The notes: a model not told the origin generated them from the sequence alone. Shown: positions 33,597 through 42,464, numbered from the stretch's first letter. The stretch: DNA of 55,979 bases from Candidatus Heimdallarchaeota archaeon (GCA_019894765.1 JAGXNT010000043.1:1-55979), one strand, 5' to 3'. Made by a program: numbers and translations.

Positions 33597-34485
33597 AAAG
33601 AAAAATCAAGTAGCAGTAATTGGTGCAGGACCAGCTGGTTGCGCAGCAGCTATTCAATTGAAACGCTATGGTTTAGATGTTATTCTAATTGATAAGGAAA
33701 AGATAGGTGGATTAGCTAGAAATGCTAATTTCATTGAGAATTATTTAGGTTTTCCGAGAGGAATCTCTGGTGTGGAGTTTTGCTATACACTCGAGGAACA
33801 CCTAAAGCATCTAGAAGTTGAAACTGTGAAAGATGAAATAATAAATCTTTTTTGGGATAAATCACAGGATGAATTCGTCGCTAAATCGGAAAAGAATCAA
33901 TATAATTGTCAATATCTTGTAATAGCGACAGGAACAAAACCTAGAAAATTGAATCTTAAAGGAGAAGAGGAGCTATGGAAAAACGGTTTGTTATTTTATG
34001 AACCTGCGAAAATGCTTGAGAAACTTTTCTTTAACAAAAAAATTGCTATTATTGGCAGTGGTGATGCAGCGTTTGACTACGCGATTAATTTAGCAAATAG
34101 AGAAAATCATGTAACTATAATTACTCGAACAAAAGATTTCAGTGCTTTACCTTTACTTATCGAAAGAAGCACTAAAAACAAATTCATTACAATCGAATCA
34201 AATCAAATTGTCAAAGAATTCTCTGCGAAAAAAGAAAAAGAAGAAATCCTCCCCATTGTAAAAACCAAGAGCAAAGAGGAAATTGTAGTGGATTATATTC
34301 TAGTTGCTGTTGGGCGAGATCCTAATCATATACCTTCAGAAGTGAAATTTGACAAGTTTGTAAAAGAAAATCGAGTTTGTTTCGTAGGCGATTTAGTGAA
34401 TAATATTGAAAGACAAATATCTATCTCTTCTGGTCAAGGTATAAGATGTGCTATGAAAATCGCTAAAGAGATTTTAAATATTTAA
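33586..34485 (+). CDS. FAD/NAD(P) oxidoreductase, thioredoxin-reductase-like but without the redox CxxC
   Basis: 299 aa from ATG 33586 (ATG ATG overlapping the isochorismatase stop); the nearby upstream ATG 33538 is inside that gene. The FAD loop is GAGPAGCAAAIQLKR near residue 10 and the second nucleotide loop is AIIGSGDAAFDYAINLA near residue 162; GDLVNNIERQISISSGQG near the end matches the FAD-contacting segment. A thioredoxin reductase has Cys-Ala-Thr-Cys about twenty residues before the second loop; here that place reads FYEPAKML, with no Cys. It is therefore not a normal thioredoxin reductase but may be a ferredoxin- or NAD(P)H-linked flavoenzyme serving the radical SAM protein or the hydrolase. 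Confidence 0.8.
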   Translation: MMVEKKNQVAVIGAGPAGCAAAIQLKRYGLDVILIDKEKIGGLARNANFIENYLGFPRGISGVEFCYTLEEHLKHLEVETVKDEIINLFWDKSQDEFVAKSEKNQYNCQYLVIATGTKPRKLNLKGEEELWKNGLLFYEPAKMLEKLFFNKKIAIIGSGDAAFDYAINLANRENHVTIITRTKDFSALPLLIERSTKNKFITIESNQIVKEFSAKKEKEEILPIVKTKSKEEIVVDYILVAVGRDPNHIPSEVKFDKFVKENRVCFVGDLVNNIERQISISSGQGIRCAMKIAKEILNI

Positions 34486-34805
34486 TGAAATTGGTTTTTC
34501 TTGTAATTTGAATAGAGAAATTCTTCCTTTTTGACAGAACCTTTTACGGCAAAAAGTCAAAACGTATTAAAGGTAGCAAAGAAAAGATACGATTTAACAG
34601 AAGCATTGCTCAAAATAATTGGGTTAGGACTCATAACTTACTTAATGAAGTATATATAGAGGAAATCAAAAAAATGGCAGGAAAAGGTAAGATGGATTTC
34701 TTCATTGACAATTGACATATTACTCAAAGAACTATTCTATAAGAGCATTGATACAAGACGAAAATATCCTAACCGCTGAATAAAAAAAACAGTGAGGTAG
34801 AATAT
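34486..34805 (+). other. Intergenic region with TATA box and short leader ORF before iorA
   Basis: A 320-base gap. TATATATAG lies at 34651-34659, followed by a 13-codon frame from ATG 34674 (MAGKGKMDFFIDN, stop 34713-34715), close to where transcription should begin. After this leader come about 90 bases without feature up to GAGGTAG, the ribosome site for iorA. A 7-bp repeat (TTTTGAC 34532-34538 with GTCAAAA) follows the previous gene and may be its end. I see no tRNA or other RNA here. Confidence 0.35.
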
Positions 34806-36764
34806 ATGAAAGTCAATAAAAGCTTGCTAAGAGATGCAGGTGAAAGAGTTTTACTAACAGGTAATGAAGCAATCGCAAGAGGAATTATAGAAGCTGGTGC
34901 TGGAATAGCAACCGCTTTTCCTGGTACACCATCAACTCAGATTCTTGATAATCTTGGACCACTCGCTCAACAATTAGGTTTTCATGCAGAACATTCAGTT
35001 AATGAAGCTGTGGCATTTGAAGTTGCAGCAGGATCTGCACTTGCAGGTGTTCGTTCAGTTATGGTAACAAAGATGCTGGGTGTTAATTTAATTGCTGATC
35101 CTTTACTTGTAATAGCAATTACTGGAGTCAATGCAGGTCTAGTAGTTGTAACTGCTGATGATCCTGGGCAACACTCCTCGCAAAACGCAGAAGACACAAG
35201 ATATTTTGGTATGTTAGGGAAAATCCCGATTCTTGAACCAATGGATGGTCAAGAGGCAAAAGATATGACGAAATATGCTTTTGAACTGTCAGAAGAACTC
35301 CAATTGCCTGTTTTTGTTAGAGTAACCTCAAGAATTTGTCATTCTTATTTTGATGTGACATTTGGAGAAATTACCCCACCAAAAAGAGAAGGACATTTCG
35401 AAAAGGACCCGAAAAGATATGTGATGATTTCAACTTTGTCTCGAGCAAGACAGCCAATCCTAACTGAAAAAATTAACCGAGCCGCAGTGATTAATGAATC
35501 CAATCCTTGGAATAAAATAATCCTAATAGACAAAGGAGAAATAACAACAAAAACAAATCCATTCAAAACAGAATTTGGAATTATTGCATCTGGACTAACA
35601 TATCCATATGTAGAAGAAGTGTTAGAGAAAACCAAAGTAAGTGCAAAGGTGCTAAAATTAGCAACCACTTATCCACTACCAAGACAACTCTTGAATGATT
35701 ACTTTAAGGGTCTTGAAAAAGTTCTAATTGTGGAAGAATGTGAACCAGTAACTGAAATGCAAATACGAGCTTTTGCTCAAAGAGAAGGTATAGAAGTTAT
35801 AATACATGGAAAAGAAGACCAGATTATGCCTCGCACTGGAGAATTGAATCCTGATCTTGTAGGGGGAGGAATTGAGAAACTATTCAAAGTAAAGTTTAGT
35901 GAGGAATTAACTAAACCATACTTAGAAGTAGAAGAAATGCTCACAAAGAGAGTCCCAGCACTATGTGCAGGATGTCCTCATAGAGCATCTTATTACTCAA
36001 TAAAGGAGGCCCTAAGAAAAAATAAGAAAGGTGGAGTTATTCTCGGAGATAGGGGATGCTACAATCAAGGAGTTCATGAGCCTATAGCGGGTATTGATAC
36101 TTGTATTTGTATGGGTGCATCAATAGCTATGGCTTCTGGTATGTACCAATCAGGTTTGAAAGAACCAATCTTAGCTGTGATTGGAGACGGTACATTCTTA
36201 CATTCAGGCATACCATCACTTTTGAATGCTGTACAGCATAGGTCTAAGATAACAGTAGTTATTTTTGATAATTCAATAACCGGAATGACCGGACATCAAC
36301 CTAATGCTTGTACAGGTCGTAATTTAATGGGTGAACAAACACCTGAGGTTGACTTAGTTAATATTGTTAATGGTCTTGGTATTGAGAATATCAAAGTTGT
36401 TGAATCATTTCATACTGAACTACTCCAAGATACTATTACTAGACATCTCTATGATGATGGTCCTAAGGTTATAATCTCTCGAGGCGAATGTGCAATTCTT
36501 GCTGGAAGAGAACGTCGGATTACCAAGGAAGAAGTGACCAGAGCTAGAGTGACTATTGAAAACTGCACGGGTTGTAAAATTTGTATGAAAAAACTTGGTT
36601 GTCCAGCATTCGGTTGGTCTTCAAGTGGAGAAAAAGAACATCTAGTAATACTACCCAATTGTAATGGTTGTGCACTATGTGTACAAGTCTGTCCGAAGCT
36701 AGCTATATCAATACCTAGGAAAAAACTGATTCCCATAAAAACACAGGTGGTTGCAGGAAAATGA
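34806..36764 (+). CDS. iorA: Indolepyruvate:ferredoxin oxidoreductase alpha subunit
   Basis: 652 aa. The N-terminal pyrimidine-binding part (residues about 15-190) includes TAFPGTPSTQIL and the H-SVNEAVAFEVA stretch; TDP binding is by GDRGCYNQGVHEPIAG and AVIGDGTFLHSGIPSLLNA (the GDG-x20-N pattern). The C-terminal 65 residues hold two 4Fe-4S clusters (CTGCKICMKKLGCPAF and CNGCALCVQVCP). The enzyme turns aryl pyruvates, from aromatic amino acids, into aryl-CoA and reduces ferredoxin in the cytoplasm. The beta subunit gene overlaps by four bases. The GAGGTAG ribosome site 34795-34801 fits ATG 34806. It is a marker of anaerobic amino-acid fermentation. Confidence 0.95.
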   Translation: MKVNKSLLRDAGERVLLTGNEAIARGIIEAGAGIATAFPGTPSTQILDNLGPLAQQLGFHAEHSVNEAVAFEVAAGSALAGVRSVMVTKMLGVNLIADPLLVIAITGVNAGLVVVTADDPGQHSSQNAEDTRYFGMLGKIPILEPMDGQEAKDMTKYAFELSEELQLPVFVRVTSRICHSYFDVTFGEITPPKREGHFEKDPKRYVMISTLSRARQPILTEKINRAAVINESNPWNKIILIDKGEITTKTNPFKTEFGIIASGLTYPYVEEVLEKTKVSAKVLKLATTYPLPRQLLNDYFKGLEKVLIVEECEPVTEMQIRAFAQREGIEVIIHGKEDQIMPRTGELNPDLVGGGIEKLFKVKFSEELTKPYLEVEEMLTKRVPALCAGCPHRASYYSIKEALRKNKKGGVILGDRGCYNQGVHEPIAGIDTCICMGASIAMASGMYQSGLKEPILAVIGDGTFLHSGIPSLLNAVQHRSKITVVIFDNSITGMTGHQPNACTGRNLMGEQTPEVDLVNIVNGLGIENIKVVESFHTELLQDTITRHLYDDGPKVIISRGECAILAGRERRITKEEVTRARVTIENCTGCKICMKKLGCPAFGWSSSGEKEHLVILPNCNGCALCVQVCPKLAISIPRKKLIPIKTQVVAGK

Positions 36765-37351
36765 ATATAATAATTTGTGGCGTTGGTGGAAACGGTGTCA
36801 TTCTTACTACAAGAATTCTAGCTGAAGCTGCTATGAAAGAAGGTTTTAATGTTAGAATTGGAGCTTCTCATGGTTTAGCAATTCGAGGTGGAACTGTTGT
36901 CTCCTACTTACGAATTGGTTCTGATGCTAAAGGTGTGATTATGCCCCAAAGAAGTGGTGATATTCTTCTTGCATTTGAACCACTTGAAGCTTTACGACAA
37001 ATGAAATTACTAAAAGATAATGCAAAAGTTCTCTTAAACAATGAACCTTACGTTGGCGTTGATGCTCATCTTGGTTTATCTGATTATCCTGAAATAGATG
37101 AAATTGTTTCAAGACTTAGTGAGACACAAGAATTAGTCGAGATCGAAGCTTCTAAACTCGCAATCAAAGCAGGATCTCAAGTTATGACAAATGTTGTTAT
37201 GCTTGGGAGTTTAGCATCATCCGAAGAATTACCGATAAAAAGAGACACTATACTAGAAACGATCTTGGATATGGTTCCACCACAAACTGTCGAATCTAAT
37301 AAACGAGCTTTTGAATACGGAGAACAAGCTTTTCAAGAAAAGCAAAACTAA
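36761..37351 (+). CDS. iorB: Indolepyruvate:ferredoxin oxidoreductase beta subunit
   Basis: 196 aa, normal length. The family start is IIICGVGGNGVILTTRILAEAA, which binds the pyruvate part and packs on the alpha subunit, followed by GASHGLAIRGGTVVSYLRIG, the next conserved segment. It overlaps iorA by four bases (ATGA), so the two are made in equal amounts. No gene after it in the same direction belongs to the operon: the next gene is the convergent thioesterase, which shares the last four bases. Confidence 0.93.
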   Translation: MNIIICGVGGNGVILTTRILAEAAMKEGFNVRIGASHGLAIRGGTVVSYLRIGSDAKGVIMPQRSGDILLAFEPLEALRQMKLLKDNAKVLLNNEPYVGVDAHLGLSDYPEIDEIVSRLSETQELVEIEASKLAIKAGSQVMTNVVMLGSLASSEELPIKRDTILETILDMVPPQTVESNKRAFEYGEQAFQEKQN

Positions 37352-38106
37352 ATTGATTTCCAATAGGACTTCACTTTAGTTAATAATTCTCCTTTTTTCA
37401 TTTTACTAATTTTGCTAAGAGCTACTATTCCATCTTCTTTTTTCGTTTGTTTCTTTATTTCTGTTTCTACTAAAACCTTGTCTTTATGAAATGCTTGACC
37501 TTTGTAACTGATTTCTAGTTTGTTTATTTGGTATTTCTCTATGTATTTATTAGGCATACTTTCGATAGCCCATTCCAGATATACTCTGTTGTTTACGTGA
37601 CGGTTTAGATCCAAATCAGAGCGTCTCACAGTTAATTCAGCTTTTGCATCAATTTTTTCTGGAAGACCTAATTTTGGAAAATCATATTCTACTGATCGTT
37701 CATGTCGAAATGGTCTATCTGCAAAATGATCAATATAACTAACTGGACGTTTTTTTATGAAATGAAATAGTAACCAGCTAGTTGTTGCACTGCAGATTAT
37801 TTTCCCTGATTGGTCCAGGATTTGAAAATCCCTTAATGAATACAACTCACTCTCACTATGGGCAACCCAAGAACGAACAGTTAACAAGTCATTTAATCTT
37901 GGGTATTTATGCATCTGAATATAGTATCGAAGCAAGTACCATGTCAAATTTTGTTTGAAGGTTTGCTGGAAACTCAATTCAAGATTATAAGCATGTTCGT
38001 AAGCAATTTGTTGTAGATAATCAACAATTGCTGTGAATTTTACTTCTTCCTTTTCAGTGATATCTAAAGCTCTTGGCTTTACTTGCATCTCATAAATCTC
38101 TTTCAT
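37348..38106 (-). CDS. Acyl-ACP thioesterase-like double hot-dog protein
   Basis: 252 aa, matching bacterial members of the FatA/FatB family. The first hot-dog ends with LTVRSWVAHSESELYSLRDF. The second opens with RRSDLDLNRHVNNRVYLEW, the family's hallmark Asp-Leu-Asn-x-His-Val-Asn-Asn with the catalytic Asn and His. It would release fatty acids from acyl carrier protein or CoA. In plants and bacteria this ends fatty-acid synthesis. Archaea make ether lipids and lack that system, so the family is surprising here and may instead act on acyl-CoA. It stands alone; the start ATG at 38106 lies 24 bases inside the 5' extension of the opposite frame, which is not used. Confidence 0.8.
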   Translation of the reverse strand: MKEIYEMQVKPRALDITEKEEVKFTAIVDYLQQIAYEHAYNLELSFQQTFKQNLTWYLLRYYIQMHKYPRLNDLLTVRSWVAHSESELYSLRDFQILDQSGKIICSATTSWLLFHFIKKRPVSYIDHFADRPFRHERSVEYDFPKLGLPEKIDAKAELTVRRSDLDLNRHVNNRVYLEWAIESMPNKYIEKYQINKLEISYKGQAFHKDKVLVETEIKKQTKKEDGIVALSKISKMKKGELLTKVKSYWKSI

Positions 38107-38208
38107 ACAATTACAGAAATTGTGAAATTAATAAATTTAATTGCTTTATTTGAAACTAATATCGGTAGAATGTTTTTATTTTCATACATTATCATAATAG
38201 TGATTAAA

Positions 38209-39105
38209 ATGGTAAAAGAAAAAATCCATAGAGTATCTATGAAAGATGTTGTGTTTAAAGCAGATAAAGAGAATAAGCCAGTTCTTACAATAAGATCAGG
38301 AGAAACAGTTGTTTTCGAGTGTCGAGATGCATTCAATCAAGTTATTCAGAAACCAGAGGATTTACCTATTAACTTTGATATGGATAAAATCAATCCAGCA
38401 ACAGGTCCAGTATATATTGAAGGAGCAGAACCTGGTGATACTCTAGAAGTTCATATCTTGAAAATAGATCTTGCAGAACAAGGTTCTTGTTGTATTATAC
38501 CTTCATTTGGGTTTATTCATGAAGACTATCCTGATCCCTGGACAAGGATAATTCCAATAAAAAATGGGTATGCTGTATTTAGTGATAAAGTAAAAATACC
38601 AATTGATCCTTTCCCTGGAACTATAATTGTTGCTCCACTAGAGGGATCTCATGGGACATTAATTCCAAATGAATATGGTGGAAATATGGATTCAAAAGCA
38701 TGTAGAGTAGGAACTATTGTTTACCTTCCAATTTTTGTTAAAGGTGCACTTTTTGGTGTTGGTGATGTTCATGCTGTTCAAGGTGACGGAGAAGTTTGTG
38801 GAACAGCAGTAGAGATAGATGCGAACGTAACTATCAAATTAGTTGTTAACAAGAAGAAGAAAATAAATCGACCTCAATATGAAACAGATGAATACTTTAT
38901 GACAACAGCTTGGGGTGAAACTGCAGATGATGCAGCGAAACAGGCCTTACGAGATATGATTGATTGGTTGGTAGCGGAGAAAAAACTTACTCGAGAAGAA
39001 GCGTATGCCCTCTGCAGTTGTGCTGTGGATTTCAGAGTAAGTCAATTTGTAGATATAACACCTGGAGTTCGAGCTGTTCTACCCAAGAACGTTTTTGTTG
39101 ACTAA
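38209..39105 (+). CDS. Acetamidase/formamidase
   Basis: 298 aa from ATG 38209. The 42 extra in-frame codons upstream are hydrophobic and overlap the thioesterase start, so they are not likely coding. The chain has NPATGPVYIEGAEPGDTLEVHI, the FmdA/AmdA hallmark, then GFIHEDYP, GNMDSKACRVGTIVYLP and FGVGDVHAVQGDGEVCGTAVE, all matching the formamidase fold. The enzyme hydrolyses short amides to acid and ammonia and needs no cofactor. It starts a probable three-gene unit with GNAT and O6-alkylguanine methyltransferase. Cellular role: nitrogen release from formamide-type products. Confidence 0.9.
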   Translation: MVKEKIHRVSMKDVVFKADKENKPVLTIRSGETVVFECRDAFNQVIQKPEDLPINFDMDKINPATGPVYIEGAEPGDTLEVHILKIDLAEQGSCCIIPSFGFIHEDYPDPWTRIIPIKNGYAVFSDKVKIPIDPFPGTIIVAPLEGSHGTLIPNEYGGNMDSKACRVGTIVYLPIFVKGALFGVGDVHAVQGDGEVCGTAVEIDANVTIKLVVNKKKKINRPQYETDEYFMTTAWGETADDAAKQALRDMIDWLVAEKKLTREEAYALCSCAVDFRVSQFVDITPGVRAVLPKNVFVD

Positions 39106-39115
39106 GGTGATACAT

Positions 39116-39658
39116 TTGTTTGAAGGTGAGAAAGTAAGACTAAGATCTTTCGAATTATCAGATTTAGATGCTATTATGGAACACTGGAATGATTTGGAAT
39201 TTAGACAAAACACTGGTAGAGCAACCCCTGATTCTAGACAAGAAAGAGAAGATTTCATAAGAAATTCATGGAAGTTAAGAAGTGAGGGAAAAGCATACTT
39301 TTTTGCAATAGAAGAGAAGAAAACATTAGAATTCTTAGGTCATATTTCAATATTCACTATTAGAAATAGAGCTAGATCAGCTGATCTTGGGATATTTATC
39401 TATAACAAAAATCATTGGGATAAAGGATATGGAACTGATGCAATGAAAGTTATTCTAGATTTTGGATTTAATTATCAAAATCTCCATCGAATAGAATTAG
39501 GAGTTTATCCGAGTAATAAGAGAGCTATTCATGTGTACAAGAAATTGGGTTTCAAAGAAGTTGGGAGAAAAAGAGAAATCAGATTCATGAATGGTAAATA
39601 TCGAGATGAAGTTATTATGGACATTCTACAAAGAGAATGGAGAAAGAAGAATGAATGA
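39116..39658 (+). CDS. GNAT acetyltransferase, RimJ/RimL-like
   Basis: 180 aa from TTG 39116, preceded by GGTGA with five bases spacing. Another TTG at 39095 would add seven residues and overlap the formamidase stop. The N-terminal LFEGEKVRLRSFELSDLDAI, the middle LGHISIFTIRNRARSADLGI and the AcCoA segment HWDKGYGTDAMKVI (the Q/R-x-x-G-x-G/A type loop) are typical for RimJ/RimL acetyltransferases that acylate N-termini or amines. The C-terminal HRIELGVYPSNKRAIHVYKKLGFKEVGRKRE completes the fold. The target is unknown. It overlaps the next gene by eight bases. Confidence 0.88.
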   Translation: MFEGEKVRLRSFELSDLDAIMEHWNDLEFRQNTGRATPDSRQEREDFIRNSWKLRSEGKAYFFAIEEKKTLEFLGHISIFTIRNRARSADLGIFIYNKNHWDKGYGTDAMKVILDFGFNYQNLHRIELGVYPSNKRAIHVYKKLGFKEVGRKREIRFMNGKYRDEVIMDILQREWRKKNE

Positions 39659-40124
39659 GGTTTTTTATGACTATTATAAATCACCTATTGGTTATATTGA
39701 ACTTGTTAGTTCTGAGACAAGTATTCTAAGATGCAATTTTGTAGAGAAAATGGATACCCCAAGCAAAAATATGCCTTCCATTCTGAGAGATGCAACTAAG
39801 CAAATTAAAAGATATTTTAATGGTAAACTCCAAGAGTTTGATCTTAAATTAGAGTTTTTAGGAACTACTTTTCAAGTGAAAGTCTGGAATGAATTACTAA
39901 AAATACCTTTTGGGAAAACGGTTACATACAAAAAACTTGCAGAAAGAATTGGGAATAAGAATGCAATTAGAGCTGTAGGGAGTGCCAATGGAAAGAATCC
40001 AATTAGTATCATAATTCCATGTCATAGAGTAATAGGGAGCAAAGGGGATTTACGAGGATACGGAGGAGGAATTGAGAAAAAGAAATGGTTAATAGCTTTT
40101 GAGGATTCAGCTATTAAGAGGTAA
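39651..40124 (+). CDS. ogt: Methylated-DNA--protein-cysteine methyltransferase (MGMT/Ogt)
   Basis: 157 aa from ATG 39651, which overlaps the GNAT stop; the 20 extra in-frame codons before it lie inside the GNAT gene. The active-site motif PCHRVIG (ISIIIPCHRVIG) with the acceptor Cys is at about residue 125, the Asn hinge and helix-turn-helix segment TVTYKKLAERIGNKNAIRAVG precede it, and YGGGIEKKKWL ends the protein. The enzyme moves the alkyl group of O6-alkylguanine onto its own Cys, one molecule per lesion. Along with YcaQ and UvrA it forms part of a set of DNA alkylation defences in this window. Confidence 0.93.
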   Translation: MNEVFYDYYKSPIGYIELVSSETSILRCNFVEKMDTPSKNMPSILRDATKQIKRYFNGKLQEFDLKLEFLGTTFQVKVWNELLKIPFGKTVTYKKLAERIGNKNAIRAVGSANGKNPISIIIPCHRVIGSKGDLRGYGGGIEKKKWLIAFEDSAIKR

Positions 40125-41310
40125 TAATTTCAGTTGAAGTATTTAATTTTATATTTCTTTTCTTTAATTCCTCGTTTAGAATTTCATAAGGAATATCGTT
40201 TACTGGAGACAGTAGACCTTTTTTATTTATTCTTCCTGACCCTATTAATTGAGCTCCAATACTAGCTGTAAATCCAACTGTTCGACTCATAGCTGTGAAT
40301 CCAGTTCTTAGATCTCTTTTATCTACCATTTCATAAATAACTCGTGTTTTCTTACCTTCCTTCAAACCAATTAATTCAACACGAAGGATTGCTAAGTCTC
40401 TTTCATGTGGTTTTAATTTGATGTGTGGTTCGATTATTTTAGCAATAAATGCTCTGCGGTTTATTTCCTTGTCATCTATAATAATAGGTTCGTCGTCTAG
40501 AAAATGTAAATCCACAAGTGTTTTCCAAAGTGATGAATGTCCTGGCCAGCGCATAGTGTATCTTCCCATTTCCTTTATCATTTTGTATTCTTCGGAATTC
40601 TCTTGAATGCCAATATGTTCTAGATACTTTATTGCATCACCATTAGGAAACGCTTCCAGTTTTCCAATACCTTTGACCACTATTTCATGAATGTTTTTCG
40701 GATTAAACATTTCATTTTCTTTGATTTCTTCTACTTTTCCATTCTTGATAATGAGTCCTTTTCTGAAATAAGATCTTAAAACTCCTTCAAACGTCCATGT
40801 GACTTTGTATTTCAAGGGATTGTCAAATGCTAAAGCTTCTGGTATTCCTGACCCGTAGCTATTTATTAACTCAATTTTCTCCAGTCCTTTTCTTGCTTCT
40901 CCAAGCATTACCAGATCTATGCCTGGATCAAATCCGAATTCCGGTAGAATAGTGATTTCTTTTTCTTTTGCCTTTTCATCCAGATTTTTCATAAATGGAG
41001 AGGTATAGACTGAATTTACGAGATTTAATCCATGATCTACTGCTGATTGTGCGATTTTATCTCTAAATGTAACAGGTAATAAATCAAGAATAACATCTGG
41101 TTTTTGATTCATCAACTGATCGATGTTTGCTTGACTGTTTGCATCTAGATATTCACAACTAACATTAGAATATCCTTTCGATTCAACTATTTGCTTTAAT
41201 CTCTTTACATCAATATCTGCAGCAATGATTTCACTAACATCTTTAGATTGAACGAGATCATATAATGCAGCATTTCCCTGTAAACCAACGCCAAGTAAAA
41301 GTACTTTCAT
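40114..41310 (-). CDS. Saccharopine dehydrogenase-like oxidoreductase
   Basis: 398 aa. The Rossmann start is VLLLGVGLQGNAALYDLVQS, followed by the Asp that ends strand two (IIAADIDVKRL, for NAD), then LLPVTFRDKIAQSAVDHGLNLVNS, the family's LP... and DxG-x-N/S... stretch. The length and domain order fit the saccharopine dehydrogenase/lysine 6-dehydrogenase family, which transfers hydride to or from the imino acid. It overlaps the end of the methyltransferase gene by 11 bases on the opposite strand. A role in lysine, homospermidine or carboxynorspermidine metabolism is possible; the substrate is not clear. Confidence 0.82.
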   Translation of the reverse strand: MKVLLLGVGLQGNAALYDLVQSKDVSEIIAADIDVKRLKQIVESKGYSNVSCEYLDANSQANIDQLMNQKPDVILDLLPVTFRDKIAQSAVDHGLNLVNSVYTSPFMKNLDEKAKEKEITILPEFGFDPGIDLVMLGEARKGLEKIELINSYGSGIPEALAFDNPLKYKVTWTFEGVLRSYFRKGLIIKNGKVEEIKENEMFNPKNIHEIVVKGIGKLEAFPNGDAIKYLEHIGIQENSEEYKMIKEMGRYTMRWPGHSSLWKTLVDLHFLDDEPIIIDDKEINRRAFIAKIIEPHIKLKPHERDLAILRVELIGLKEGKKTRVIYEMVDKRDLRTGFTAMSRTVGFTASIGAQLIGSGRINKKGLLSPVNDIPYEILNEELKKRNIKLNTSTEIITS

Positions 41311-41361
41311 AAGTTATTTCAGATTTTAAAAATAAAAGAATATCTAGTATTCTTATTCCAG

Positions 41362-42288
41362 TTATTTTACTAGTTCAGAATACTCTTCTAGTTTGTTATC
41401 CAACCAACTCTTCAGAGGTTCCTCAATAGGTACACTTTCTCGCCATTCGGGATTTAGTAATTTATCAATATAAAGTCTCATTGTTATCATTTGATTAATT
41501 GAATCCGGCTGTAAAACTTCTAGACTTTCATGAAAGAGATGAATTGGATAGCAATATTCAAATGGCAACTGAAAAATTTCTTCTTTCTCAAATTCAGTTA
41601 AGAAAAGACTTGATAATACTGCTTGATGGGTGAAGATTGCGTAGAGTTCATCTTTTCTAAAAAATTCTTCGATTTCTTCATCATAAATCATATTTTTGTA
41701 ACGCTCTGCCCATGTTTGAAGGAATTGTTTTTCTGGTCTCACTATCAAAAAGCCTGAATTAATATATGGGCGAAGAGTATTTCCATCGACATGAGTTTTC
41801 ATTGGGAACACTTTGCTTCCATCAACTTTACATTTTTTATAGATCATTTCCCAGAATGAATCAAGTGGTTTATCGTATAATGATCCAATTAAAGTATGAT
41901 GAACTGGTCTAAAACCTAAGTTTATGCCATCAGCAAGAAGAAATTCCTTAGGTTCATTGATTACCAGGGAGTTTGATCCCAACCAAACCAAAAATTTTGT
42001 TTTTCCTTTTGCCAAAGACTCCGCTTTTGCTGCACATTGAGTAAAGCCAATAAACGGTAATTTCATGATATCAGATCTTTCATTTAGGTAGACTACTTGG
42101 ACATTCATAGAGTTAAAGAAATCAACCATTTTACTCGGTATTTCTATATTCTTCTTGGTAGTAACGACCCAAATTGGTGAATTAGAAAATTTTCCAGCAA
42201 ATTTTCGAATACTCGAGATAAGGAGTGGAGTTTCAATGTCTGTGCAACTAGATGGAAAAGCGAAAATGATGTCTTTCAAACTTAACAT
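41362..42288 (-). CDS. Unknown protein with glycosyltransferase-like (GT-A) segments
   Basis: 308 aa. The middle (about residues 90-215) recalls nucleotide-diphospho-sugar transferases: FLVWLGSNSLVINEPKEFLL after an alternating alpha/beta part, a TLRPYINSGFLIVRPEKQFL segment that looks like the INSG-Glu/Val site of glycosyltransferase family 8, and a TWAERYKNM segment. The usual DxD metal site is not seen (GSNS instead), so it may be inactive or act otherwise. No signal or membrane part exists. The start ATG at 42288 lies 51 bases after the previous gene's end on the same strand. I would call it a GT-like hypothetical. Confidence 0.5.
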   Translation of the reverse strand: MLSLKDIIFAFPSSCTDIETPLLISSIRKFAGKFSNSPIWVVTTKKNIEIPSKMVDFFNSMNVQVVYLNERSDIMKLPFIGFTQCAAKAESLAKGKTKFLVWLGSNSLVINEPKEFLLADGINLGFRPVHHTLIGSLYDKPLDSFWEMIYKKCKVDGSKVFPMKTHVDGNTLRPYINSGFLIVRPEKQFLQTWAERYKNMIYDEEIEEFFRKDELYAIFTHQAVLSSLFLTEFEKEEIFQLPFEYCYPIHLFHESLEVLQPDSINQMITMRLYIDKLLNPEWRESVPIEEPLKSWLDNKLEEYSELVK

Positions 42289-42464
42289 ATCCTACGGTTT
42301 ATCTTAGTTAATTGATTACAAAAGAGTTTGTACTAACATGTGATTTTTTTGATTTCTTCAATCAGAAGCTTTAACTTTGCAACTATAATCCATTATGCCT
42401 ATTTTTCGCTGGAGAAATTTGTTTTGAGGGTTACTCTTAATTATTATTGGAACTAGTTTTATTT

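Noticed and set aside
38083..38208. Hydrophobic 42-residue N-terminal extension of the formamidase
   Set aside because: It overlaps the opposite thioesterase start and is a chance open frame in AT-rich DNA. The family begins at MVKEKIHRVS.
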